Shown here: one piece after another, positions 45,030 to 51,848 of the stretch
Position numbering within the stretch: position 1 is the stretch's first letter
Layout: every line of letters starts with the position of its first letter
Assembly (NCBI RefSeq): GCF_001658005.1
Contig: NZ_CP015986.1
Location: 1,116,001-1,180,000, forward strand
From: Sphingobium sp. EP60837
Lineage (GTDB): Bacteria > Pseudomonadota > Alphaproteobacteria > Sphingomonadales > Sphingomonadaceae
Reading direction: 5' to 3'
Length of the DNA: 64,000 bases
Made by a program: the position numbers and the translations under genes
Notes under the pieces: model-generated
Databases searched by the model: none
Told to the model about the DNA's origin: nothing
Seen by the model: the letters and a program-made list of their open reading frames with translations, nothing else

Positions 45030-45086
45030 GACATCCTCCGTTGGCCTGTTTGAGGCCGCTGATGGCGCCCCACCGCACGTCTGTTC

Positions 45087-45111
45087 AACCCAGCTTGGCG
45101 GAGCTTGTTCC
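45087..45111 (-). promoter_or_regulatory. Candidate EcfG promoter for the 44412-45029 gene
   Basis: On the minus strand GGAAC (45111-45107), 16 bases, then GGTT (45090-45087). The alphaproteobacterial EcfG consensus is GGAAC-N16/17-CGTT, so only the first base of the -10 differs. The -10 lies 57 bases before the start codon. Confidence 0.45.
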
Positions 45112-45115
45112 GCTC

Positions 45116-45325
45116 TCAGCGGCGGCGCAGAAACAGGAAGCTCAAGGCGATGACGGCAAGCCCAACCCCGATCGTCCAGCCCGTGGAATGCGTAGCCAAA
45201 GCCCGCGCCTGCCGCTCTTCGGGGGGGCTGACCGGAACGGAACGAGGCAGTGTTTGCTGCATTGGCGCGGGGTGTAGCGGGTAGGGCGACTGGCTGCCGG
45301 CGGGAACGTGGGGCTTATGGGTCAT
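45116..45325 (-). CDS. Small single-pass membrane protein
   Basis: The 69-residue protein has a proline-rich hydrophilic N-terminal half (SQSPYPLHPAPMQ), then one C-terminal helix (TIGVGLAVIALSFLFL) with a positively charged tail RRR, so the C-terminus is probably cytoplasmic. It is too small for domain assignment. GAGGAGA precedes ATG 45325 at good spacing. A GGAGC-N16-CGTT box lies upstream on the same strand, so it may be induced in the general stress response. The function is unknown. Confidence 0.7.
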   Translation of the reverse strand: MTHKPHVPAGSQSPYPLHPAPMQQTLPRSVPVSPPEERQARALATHSTGWTIGVGLAVIALSFLFLRRR

Positions 45326-45345
45326 CTCTGTCTCCTCGGCCGTCC

Positions 45346-45370
45346 AACGCCGCGCATGCAACATGGCTCC
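45346..45370 (-). promoter_or_regulatory. Possible EcfG promoter for the 69-residue membrane protein
   Basis: On the minus strand GGAGC (45370-45366), 16 bases, CGTT (45349-45346). One mismatch to the EcfG -35 GGAAC; the -10 and spacing fit. It lies 21 bases from the start codon. Confidence 0.35.
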
Positions 45371-45384
45371 CTGACTGTCCCGAT

Positions 45385-45409
45385 GGAACGATGCGCCGCC
45401 TTGCCGGTT
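45385..45409 (+). promoter_or_regulatory. Candidate EcfG promoter for the hydrolase-phasin-AlkB group
   Basis: GGAAC at 45385-45389, 16 bases, GGTT at 45406-45409, matching the EcfG pattern except for the first -10 base. It lies 31 bases before the hydrolase start codon at 45441. Confidence 0.4.
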
Positions 45410-45440
45410 GCGGTCACTCAAAGAGGAAGGAGTGGCTCCT

Positions 45441-46259
45441 ATGCATATCCAAACCCCCGAAGGTCATGCGATTCACGTAAAGGACATGGGATCCGGCCAC
45501 CCCGTCATCCTCATTCATGGCTGGCCGTTATCCGGCGACATGTGGGAATATCAGACACTGGCGCTGTTGGAGGCAGGCTACCGCGTCATCACCTATGACC
45601 GGCGCGGGTTCGGCCAATCGGGTCATCCGGCGGGCGGCTATAATTATGATATTTTCGCGGACGACCTTGCGGCGGTGATCGAAAAGGTTGGCGCGCCCAA
45701 AGTCTCTCTGATCGGCTTCTCCATGGGGGGAGGCGAGATCGCCCGCTATCTGTCGCGCTATGGTTCGGCCAAGGTGGACCGAGTGGCGCTTGTTGCGTCG
45801 GTCGTCCCCTATATCCTCAAGGATAACAGCAATCCGGATGGCGTGGACGAATCCGTTCTGGACCAGATGCAAGCGCAGGTGCGGGAGGACCGCTTCGCCT
45901 TTCTTCAGACCTTCGCCAAGAGCTTCTATGGCATCGGCCTCGTTTCCAAGCCGGTCAGCAGCGCGCTGTTGGACTGGACCTTCGCGCTGGCGATCATGGC
46001 GAGCCCCAAGGCGACGATCGATTGCATCAGCGCGTTCGGTCGCACCGATTTCCGGCCGGACCTCGCCGCCTTCGACATCCCTACCCTGGTCATTCACGGG
46101 ACCAGCGACAAGACGGTGCCGATCGATCCCACCGGCCGGGCAGCGGCGGCAGGCATAGCTGGCGCGGAGCTGATCGAGTATGAAGGTGAACCGCACGGCC
46201 TGTTCGCCACGGCGCCGGACCGGCTGAACGGTGATCTGCTGAGCTTCCTGGCGGAATAA
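45441..46259 (+). CDS. Alpha/beta hydrolase, non-haem chloroperoxidase-like
   Basis: A 272-residue alpha/beta-hydrolase fold enzyme with oxyanion loop HGWPLSGDMW, nucleophile elbow GFSMGGGE (Ser about 96), acid in VIHGTSDKTVP and terminal His in GEPHGLF. Close families are annotated as arylesterase or cofactor-free haloperoxidase; the real substrate is unknown. AAGGAG lies before ATG 45441, and the next gene begins directly at the stop. Position behind a candidate EcfG box and before AlkB suggests stress-linked expression. Confidence 0.9.
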   Translation: MHIQTPEGHAIHVKDMGSGHPVILIHGWPLSGDMWEYQTLALLEAGYRVITYDRRGFGQSGHPAGGYNYDIFADDLAAVIEKVGAPKVSLIGFSMGGGEIARYLSRYGSAKVDRVALVASVVPYILKDNSNPDGVDESVLDQMQAQVREDRFAFLQTFAKSFYGIGLVSKPVSSALLDWTFALAIMASPKATIDCISAFGRTDFRPDLAAFDIPTLVIHGTSDKTVPIDPTGRAAAAGIAGAELIEYEGEPHGLFATAPDRLNGDLLSFLAE

Positions 46260-46607
46260 GTGAAGCTCAGCCTCCGGACGACGGAACCCGAACGGGAGGC
46301 GAGCCCTTCTGTCATCATGCAGAAGATCAATCCGTTCGGGCTCGCCATCGAAAGTTGGCAATTGGGTGTGGAAGCTTGGACGGTGATCGGCATCCGAATA
46401 CCCAAGCTTCTCGCCGGCAATCCAGCCGCTGCGCTGGAGGCTCAGCGGATGGTGGTCGAAAAAATCGAAGCCATAAGCGTCCTGCAATGGAAGGCGATGA
46501 CCGGCACGCTAGGCGCGACGCCCGACGCGGCGATGCGCGCCTCCATCGCCCATTACCGCAAGGCGGTGGACAGCAATAGGCGGCGGCTGGGACGGCGAAG
46601 AAAATGA
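46260..46607 (+). CDS. Small conserved protein (phasin-like helical)
   Basis: A 115-residue, mostly helical protein with the pattern GLAIESWQLGVEAWTVIGIR, then PAAALEAQRMVVEKIEA and a basic tail (HYRKAVDSNRRRLGRRRK). It resembles short alphaproteobacterial proteins that have been compared with phasins, but no activity is established. The start is uncertain: GTG 46260 abuts the previous stop, while ATG 46317 begins at the conserved part. The stop overlaps the AlkB-like gene (ATGA), so the two are made together. Confidence 0.7.
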   Translation: MKLSLRTTEPEREASPSVIMQKINPFGLAIESWQLGVEAWTVIGIRIPKLLAGNPAAALEAQRMVVEKIEAISVLQWKAMTGTLGATPDAAMRASIAHYRKAVDSNRRRLGRRRK

Positions 46608-47194
46608 GGCAGCCAAGCCTCTTCGAAACGCCGGTTATCCCCGGCCTTTCCTACGAAGAGGAGTTCGTCGCCCCGGACGAAGAAGCGATACTGATCGCGC
46701 AGATGAACACCCTGCCCCTCTCGCCCTTCCGCTTTCAGGGATGGACGGGAAAGCGGCTGACCCTGTCGCTCGGATGGACCTATGATTTTGAAAATGGTCG
46801 CTTCGGGCCAAGCGACCCGATCCCCTCCTGGCTTGCGCCGATCAAGGCGCGCGCGGCCCGCTTCGCGGGACTTGCCGACGCCGATCTGGTCCAGGCGCTG
46901 CTGATCCGCTACGATCCAGGTGCGGGCATCGGGTGGCACCGGGATAGGCCGGTGTTCGACCATGTTGTCGGCATCTCCTTGGAAACGGCTGCGGCGCTGC
47001 GGTTTCGCAAGCGAACGGCCACGGGCTTCGACCGCCTTAGCATTCCCTTGGCGCCACGATCCGTCTATCATCTTTCAGGTGAAGCGCGTCATGACTGGGA
47101 ACATAGCATTATGCCCCAGGACAGGGGCCGCTTGTCCATCACCTTCCGCTCACTTTCCGCCAAGGGGATAATGTTAGCCGCCGCCAAGCAGTGA
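46604..47194 (+). CDS. AlkB-like 2-oxoglutarate/Fe(II) dioxygenase
   Basis: The 196-residue protein carries the iron facial triad in GWHRDRPVF (His, Asp) and ARHDWEHSI (His), and the 2-oxoglutarate arginine in RLSITFRSLS. The substrate-side RYDPGAGIGWH matches AlkB. It should remove methyl and etheno lesions from DNA or RNA bases by oxidation. It forms the end of a three-gene unit (hydrolase, helical protein, AlkB) and lies close to an exonuclease III-ligase operon, so the area is rich in DNA repair functions. Confidence 0.93.
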   Translation: MRQPSLFETPVIPGLSYEEEFVAPDEEAILIAQMNTLPLSPFRFQGWTGKRLTLSLGWTYDFENGRFGPSDPIPSWLAPIKARAARFAGLADADLVQALLIRYDPGAGIGWHRDRPVFDHVVGISLETAAALRFRKRTATGFDRLSIPLAPRSVYHLSGEARHDWEHSIMPQDRGRLSITFRSLSAKGIMLAAAKQ

Positions 47195-47275
47195 GCTTGC
47201 GCGCAAAACCCCTTGTCCTGTCGGAATGGCGACCCATATCCCGGTCATCGTCAACAATGGAAAGGAGGTGGTCTG

Positions 47276-47350
47276 ATGTCTCATTGTCACGTGCCGGTTA
47301 CGGCAAAAACGAAGAGCCTGACCTCCGCCGCGGGGGTCCGCCTCTTCTGA
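47276..47350 (+). CDS. Candidate 24-codon small protein or leader peptide
   Basis: AAAGGAGGTGG at 47261-47271 is a near-perfect anti-16S ribosome site, four to eight bases before ATG 47276. The frame encodes 24 residues (MSHCHVPVTAK... ending GVRLF) and closes with TGA 47348-47350. A terminator follows at 47378, so a transcript of roughly 150-200 bases with only this frame is possible. The 12-base sequence ACAATGGAAAGG occurs both just before the ribosome site (47254-47265) and at the foot of the terminator (47368-47379). No family is recognised. Confidence 0.4.
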   Translation: MSHCHVPVTAKTKSLTSAAGVRLF

Positions 47351-47377
47351 GCGCGTCCAATCGGCTGACAATGGAAA

Positions 47378-47409
47378 GGCCGTCCGGAATTTTATCCGGG
47401 CGGCCTTTT
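47378..47409 (+). terminator. Rho-independent terminator
   Basis: GGCCGTCCGGA (47378-47388) pairs with TCCGGGCGGCC (47395-47405) with one G-T pair around ATTTTA, followed by TTTT. It terminates plus-strand transcription from AlkB and the small ORF, and lies 13 bases from the end of the convergent 62-residue gene. It may also work weakly on the minus strand. Confidence 0.8.
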
Positions 47410-47422
47410 GCTTGGTGCCTGT

Positions 47423-47611
47423 TCAGAATCCTTCCGTCCCCTTGTGATCGCCGAAACCCTGTGAACGCAGTTCCTCCTGATCCTTCTTAGCGCGTTCCTT
47501 AGCATCGGCGATTTGCTGCTTTTCCTTCTCCGTCGGCGTCGCAGGTTTGGGAGACGCCTGCTTTGCTAGGCTGGCCTCGTTCGCGGGCCGCTCCGTCCGA
47601 TCATCTGCCAT
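47423..47611 (-). CDS. Small hydrophilic stress-type protein
   Basis: A 62-residue, highly charged, Lys/Glu/Ala-rich protein (EKEKQQIADAKERAKKDQEEL) predicted to be helical or disordered, without membrane segment or signal. GGAG lies six bases before the second of two adjacent ATGs (47611; the other is 47614). It reads away from a symmetric EcfG promoter shared with xthA. Its size, composition and promoter resemble the small general-stress proteins of sphingomonads; the molecular role is unknown. Confidence 0.65.
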   Translation of the reverse strand: MADDRTERPANEASLAKQASPKPATPTEKEKQQIADAKERAKKDQEELRSQGFGDHKGTEGF

Positions 47612-47642
47612 CATTTGCTCCGATGCTGTACCTCGAGCGACA

Positions 47643-47669
47643 GGAACGGGCCTGCGCGGATGGCGTTCC
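47643..47669. promoter_or_regulatory. Symmetric bidirectional EcfG promoter
   Basis: Plus strand: GGAAC (47643-47647), 16 bases, CGTT (47664-47667), serving xthA at 47720. Minus strand: GGAAC (47669-47665), 16 bases, CGTT (47648-47645), serving the 62-residue gene at 47611. The ends GGAACG/CGTTCC are mirror images, so both strands match the EcfG consensus exactly over the same 27 bases. Confidence 0.7.
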
Positions 47670-47719
47670 TGCGGCCGTCGAACCAATTGCGCTGCGGAAC
47701 GTCTAGCTTTTCAAAAGCC

Positions 47720-48508
47720 ATGAAGATCGCAACTTACAATGTTAATGGCGTCAATGGACGGCTCCCAGTACTGCTGCGATGGCTCGACCTCGCCGCGCCC
47801 GACATTGTTTGCCTGCAGGAATTGAAGGCTCCGCAGGAGAATTTCCCAGAGAAAGCGATCAAGGATGCCGGTTATCAGGCTGTCTGGCACGGGCAGAGTC
47901 GATGGAACGGCGTCGCTATATTGAGCCGCGTTGGAGACATTCACGAAACGCGCCGGGGCCTGCCGGGCGATCCCGAAGACGTCCAGAGCCGCTATATCGA
48001 GGCGGCGGTGAACGGCGTGCTGGTCGCCGGTCTCTACCTACCCAACGGCAATCCGCGTCCGGGACCCAAATTCGATTTCAAGCTGCGATGGTTCGAGCGA
48101 CTGCGGCTTCACCTTGCCTCATTGATCGATCTGGATGCGCCGGTAATTGTCGCGGGCGATTATAATGTCATGCCCGCCGACCTTGACGTCTATGCGCCTG
48201 AGCGGTGGCGCGACGATGCGCTGTTCGCGCCGGAAGTTCGCGCCGCCTACCAAACGCTGCTGAACCAAGGGTGGAGCGATGCGATCCGGCAGTTGCATCC
48301 CGACGACATCATTTACAGCTTCTGGAAATATTGGCGTGGGGCCTTCGAGCGTAATGCGGGCCTGCGGATCGACCATCTGCTGCTGAACCCGGTAGCGGCG
48401 CGGATGCTGAAGGCAGCGGAAGTCGATACCGTCCCGCGCGGGTGGGAGCGGACGAGCGATCATGCGCCGGTCGTCATCACGCTTGATCAATCGGGTGAGG
48501 TCCGGTGA
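47720..48508 (+). CDS. xthA: Exodeoxyribonuclease III
   Basis: A 262-residue AP endonuclease / 3'-5' exonuclease. It has the family opening KIATYNVNGVNGRL, metal Glu in CLQELKA, catalytic GDYNVMPADLDVY, and terminal ERTSDHAPV. Length fits the 250-270 norm. ATG 47720 begins exactly at the conserved first strand. Its stop overlaps the ATP-dependent ligase start (TGATG), so cleavage at abasic sites and nick sealing are co-produced, probably from the EcfG promoter 50 bases upstream. Confidence 0.95.
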   Translation: MKIATYNVNGVNGRLPVLLRWLDLAAPDIVCLQELKAPQENFPEKAIKDAGYQAVWHGQSRWNGVAILSRVGDIHETRRGLPGDPEDVQSRYIEAAVNGVLVAGLYLPNGNPRPGPKFDFKLRWFERLRLHLASLIDLDAPVIVAGDYNVMPADLDVYAPERWRDDALFAPEVRAAYQTLLNQGWSDAIRQLHPDDIIYSFWKYWRGAFERNAGLRIDHLLLNPVAARMLKAAEVDTVPRGWERTSDHAPVVITLDQSGEVR

Positions 48509-49539
48509 TGACTTCCGGCGAGCCCATATCCCTGCCCTTGCCGATGGAGGCGCGGCTGGTTGCAGAACTGCCCTTGCCGCCAGGCTGGCAATATGAGCCC
48601 AAATGGGACGGCTTCCGTGCTGTGGTCGGGCGGAACGGCAAGAGCGCGGACATCCGCTCGAAGTCTGGCAAATCGCTGGCCCGCTTCTTTCCGGAGATCG
48701 TTGAGGCCCTGCTATCGACAAAAGAGCAGCGCTATATTCTGGACGGTGAGCTGATCCTGCCCCTGGGTGGAGCTCTATCCTTCGATGCGCTGCAACAGCG
48801 GCTCCACCCTGCCGAGAGCAGGATCCTGCGGCTGTCTCGCGAAACCCCGGCGCAGCTGATGCTTTTCGACTGCCTGATACTTGGCCATGAGGACCTGACG
48901 GGCGCGCCGCTACGCGAACGGCGGCCCGCTCTAGAGCGCTTTTATGAACAGGAAGGCACCGCGACTCTGCTCCTCTCGCCGGCCACAGAAAGGGAGAAAG
49001 TGGCCACGACCTGGCTGGAGCGGAGCGGCGGTGCGCTGGATGGGATCATCGCCAAGCAGATCGACCTGCCCTACCGCTCAGGCGAGCGAGCCATGATGAA
49101 GGTCAAAAATTATCGGAGCGCGGATTGTGTTGTCGGCGGCTTTCGCCGGACCGAAGACGGAAAAGGTGCGGCGTCATTGCTGCTGGGCCTTTATGATGAG
49201 GTTGGGGCGCTGAACCATGTCGGCTTCACGTCCAGCTTCAAGGCTGACGAGCGCCCTTTGCTGCTGCAACGACTGACGCCGTTTGTGGGAGCGCCGGGCT
49301 TTACGGGTAAGGCGCCGGGCGGACCCAGTCGATGGAATCGGGGCGAGGAAAGCGCATGGGAACCGCTCCGTCCGGAGCTGGTGGTGGAAGTCGTTTATGA
49401 CCAGGTGACTGCCGGGCGGTTTCGCCATGGCACGCGTTTCTTGCGGTGGCGGCCCGACAAGGCCCCACGACAATGCACATGCGATCAACTACAGATGGAA
49501 TTGCGCCCTGCCGAACTGGATCAGCTGCTGAAAGCCTGA
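48508..49539 (+). CDS. ATP-dependent DNA ligase (stand-alone, LigC-like)
   Basis: A 343-residue ligase with nucleotidyltransferase motif I EPKWDGFRAVV (adenylated Lys32), a following RSKSGK, motif III-like LFDCLILG, motif IV region LDGIIAKQIDLPYRSGER and motif V MMKVK, then an OB-fold domain (VVGGFRR; VYDQVTAGRFRHGTRFLRWR). The polymerase and phosphoesterase domains of LigD are absent and no Ku gene is visible, so it resembles the LigC class. Start ATG 48508 in the TGATG overlap (GTG 48505 is possible). The 3' end overlaps the convergent DUF2236 gene by 19 bases. Confidence 0.92.
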   Translation: MTSGEPISLPLPMEARLVAELPLPPGWQYEPKWDGFRAVVGRNGKSADIRSKSGKSLARFFPEIVEALLSTKEQRYILDGELILPLGGALSFDALQQRLHPAESRILRLSRETPAQLMLFDCLILGHEDLTGAPLRERRPALERFYEQEGTATLLLSPATEREKVATTWLERSGGALDGIIAKQIDLPYRSGERAMMKVKNYRSADCVVGGFRRTEDGKGAASLLLGLYDEVGALNHVGFTSSFKADERPLLLQRLTPFVGAPGFTGKAPGGPSRWNRGEESAWEPLRPELVVEVVYDQVTAGRFRHGTRFLRWRPDKAPRQCTCDQLQMELRPAELDQLLKA

Positions 49540-50408
49540 TCCAGGCGCCGTTGCGCCCGCTGCGCAGAGCCGCCGTCGAGCGCCCAGCGCAGGAAGGCCG
49601 CCATGGAGGCGAGCTGCGCGCGTGTCCGATGGCGACCGGGGCCGGAATGGAAGCCATGCATGCGGGCGGCCCAAGGCGGCAGAAGATCGATGGCGGCATC
49701 GATCGCAATCTTGCTGAAGGGCGAGCTCAATAGCCCGGCTTGGGGTTTCAGAAGGAAGGACGAAACCTCTTGCGTGCGAGCATCGGAGCGAAGCTGCGGC
49801 CGCATCGCAAAGAGATAATCCTGCACTTGAGCGGCGGTGCGCGGAACTTCGGTGGCGCCGAGCCGCTCAGCTAGGCGCGCCATCTCACCATAGTAGCGAT
49901 CCTGTTCGCGGGTCGTCAGAAACGGCGCGCGATAGCGGCGGTAAGCTGACAGGAAAGAATAGACCTCTGCGACATGGACCCAGCGCAGCAGAGCCGGGTC
50001 GTTGGCCCGATAGTGCCTGCCGTCCGGCAACTGCCCCTCCACCCTGTCGTGAACATCACGGACGCGCGCGATCAGGCGTTCGGCTTCGGCGGTTCCGCCA
50101 TAGGTCGTGCCCGCAATGAATTGCGCGGTGCGACGCAGGCGGCCGCTGCGGTCTTCGCGGAAACGGGAATGATCCCAGATACCTGCCAGCGCCGCCGGGT
50201 GCAGCATCTGCAGGAGGAGGGCGGCGATGCCGCCGATCATCATCGTGGTGAAGTCAGCATGTACGCGCCACGCCATCGATTGGGGACCGAACAGTCCCTG
50301 ATCGCCGAGAGGGGAGTCGAGATTGATACGCTCACCGCCGGAGCCGAACAGCCTGGCGACGCTCTGCTGAACCGCTCGCTGGATCGAACGATGGGGAAGT
50401 GAAAGCAT
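49521..50408 (-). CDS. MpaB-like oxygenase family protein (DUF2236)
   Basis: The 295-residue protein has DUF2236 features: GPQSMAWRVHADFTTMMIGG, LLLQMLHPAALAGIWDHSRF (with a conserved His) and LLRWVHVAEVYSFLSAYRRY. Family members include rubber oxygenase-type haem proteins (Lcp) and fungal MpaB; whether this one binds haem or what it oxidises is unknown. It is divergent from the haem-oxygenase-fold gene at 50562 with about 150 bases between, which could serve both. Confidence 0.85.
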   Translation of the reverse strand: MLSLPHRSIQRAVQQSVARLFGSGGERINLDSPLGDQGLFGPQSMAWRVHADFTTMMIGGIAALLLQMLHPAALAGIWDHSRFREDRSGRLRRTAQFIAGTTYGGTAEAERLIARVRDVHDRVEGQLPDGRHYRANDPALLRWVHVAEVYSFLSAYRRYRAPFLTTREQDRYYGEMARLAERLGATEVPRTAAQVQDYLFAMRPQLRSDARTQEVSSFLLKPQAGLLSSPFSKIAIDAAIDLLPPWAARMHGFHSGPGRHRTRAQLASMAAFLRWALDGGSAQRAQRRLDQAFSS

Positions 50409-50561
50409 CGGTTCCTCCTGCTTTTAGGAACGCGCGACGCGAGGCTGCGATGCGTTTTCATGGATGAAACAGCAAATAGAATGATCTTGATTAGGCACTT
50501 TAGGGGGAACGCGAGGCGCTCCGCCGAATTGAACAGGGGTACAATCAGGAGAGAATTTTTC

Positions 50562-51458
50562 GTGGCTACACGTTTCGTCGCACCAAGTTGCGAGTCGCAG
50601 TTTCTTCAGCAATCCTTTCAGGAACGGCTCAGCCATTGGAACCGGCAGCGGCTTGCCCCGGCCTATCCCGACGATTGGGAGGAAAGGTTCCGGCAGGATG
50701 AGGTCATACTGCGGCTGGAGCATGGATTTATCGAGGAGTTGCGCGCGCAGATACGCGACCGGGCAGCGCAGGCTCCAACCGATCCTGATGGGTTCATTCA
50801 TTGGTTCGAGGATCTGGAACAGTCAGGCCCCGGACAGCATGACCCTCTGTTCCCCTGGCTGGCCGAGCAGGCCGAGCGGGACGAGATACGCTGGTTCCTG
50901 ACCCAGGAAGCCGCTGGCGAGGCCGGGTTTGACGACCTTGTCGCGATGACCCAGGTGAAGCTGCCGGATTCGCCCAAGCTCGAACTCGCCCGAAACTATT
51001 GGGACGAGATGGGGCGCGGCAATGAAAAGGGCATGCATGGCCCGATGCTGGCGCAGCTAGTCACCACGCTGGACCTGTCGCCGTCGATCGAAGCAACCGC
51101 CTGGGAAAGCCTGGCGCTGGCCAATGCGATGACCGCGATGGCGACGCAGCGATGCTATGCCTGGCACAGTGTCGGCGCGTTGGGCGTGATCGAACTGACG
51201 GCGCCCGGACGGTCGGCGCATACCGCACGCGCGCTGCGGCGGATCGGGCTCAGCCAATCGGAGAGGCGTTATTTCGATCTGCACGCGGTTCTGGACGTCA
51301 AGCATAGCCGCGACTGGAATGAGTTGGCGATCAAGCCTGCAGTGGCGGAAGACCCGCGCCGGGCGACCGCGATTGCCGAAGGCGCTCTGATCCGGCTGAC
51401 TTGCGGAGATCGCTGCTTCAACCGCTATCGCAGTCATTTCGGGCTGGAGCGACGATGA
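50562..51458 (+). CDS. Iron-containing redox enzyme (haem-oxygenase/TenA-like fold)
   Basis: A 298-residue, mainly helical protein. Likely di-metal ligands occur in RLEHGFIEEL, AERDEIRWFLTQEAAGEAGFDDL, ARNYWDEMGRGNEKGMHG and RRYFDLHAVLDVKHSRDW, a set spread over helices as in CADD/SznF-type haem-oxygenase-like diiron proteins. I chose GTG 50562, with AGGAGAG (50547-50553) at good distance; an in-frame ATG at 50460 would add 34 unlikely residues. The stop overlaps the mini receiver gene. Such proteins are often linked to oxidative tailoring; the substrate is unknown. Confidence 0.8.
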   Translation: MATRFVAPSCESQFLQQSFQERLSHWNRQRLAPAYPDDWEERFRQDEVILRLEHGFIEELRAQIRDRAAQAPTDPDGFIHWFEDLEQSGPGQHDPLFPWLAEQAERDEIRWFLTQEAAGEAGFDDLVAMTQVKLPDSPKLELARNYWDEMGRGNEKGMHGPMLAQLVTTLDLSPSIEATAWESLALANAMTAMATQRCYAWHSVGALGVIELTAPGRSAHTARALRRIGLSQSERRYFDLHAVLDVKHSRDWNELAIKPAVAEDPRRATAIAEGALIRLTCGDRCFNRYRSHFGLERR

Positions 51459-51769
51459 TGGCGGGCAATCATGGACGCATCCTGCTGGTGGAAGACGACC
51501 CGACGCTCGCCGGACCGATGGTCGATCTGCTGCTGGCGGAGGATTATGAGGTCGATGGTCCCTATGCGAGCGTCAGCGACGGCATGGCGGCGCTCGCCAG
51601 CCAGTTCCCCGATGGCGCGGTAGTGGACCTGCATCGTCCGAGCCAGGGCGCCAGCCTGCTGAAAGATGATCTGGAAGCCTATGCCATTCCGTTTTTGGAC
51701 GGTGAGGAAAATGGCACCGGCGCGCTGGAACGGCGGCTGCTTCCCTGGCTGCGACACATGCACCATTAA
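51455..51769 (+). CDS. Truncated stand-alone receiver-domain protein
   Basis: The 104-residue protein starts like a CheY-type receiver (GRILLVEDDPTLAGPMVDLLLAEDYEV; acidic pair and beta strand 1), and a candidate phospho-Asp lies in DGAVVDLHRP. After that the fold becomes atypical: the T/S of strand 4 and the Lys of strand 5 are not recognisable (IPFLDGEENGTGALERRLLPW), and the protein is about 15-20 residues short. It overlaps the preceding haem-oxygenase-fold gene by four bases (ATGA). It may be a degenerate single-domain regulator acting by protein contact. Confidence 0.7.
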   Translation: MMAGNHGRILLVEDDPTLAGPMVDLLLAEDYEVDGPYASVSDGMAALASQFPDGAVVDLHRPSQGASLLKDDLEAYAIPFLDGEENGTGALERRLLPWLRHMHH

Positions 51770-51848
51770 GCCGCGAAGGCGGGGCCGCCTCTTGCCCCTC
51801 GCCCAAGGGTGGCTATGACCCTGCATGGTGATCATCGCAGGAGACGGC

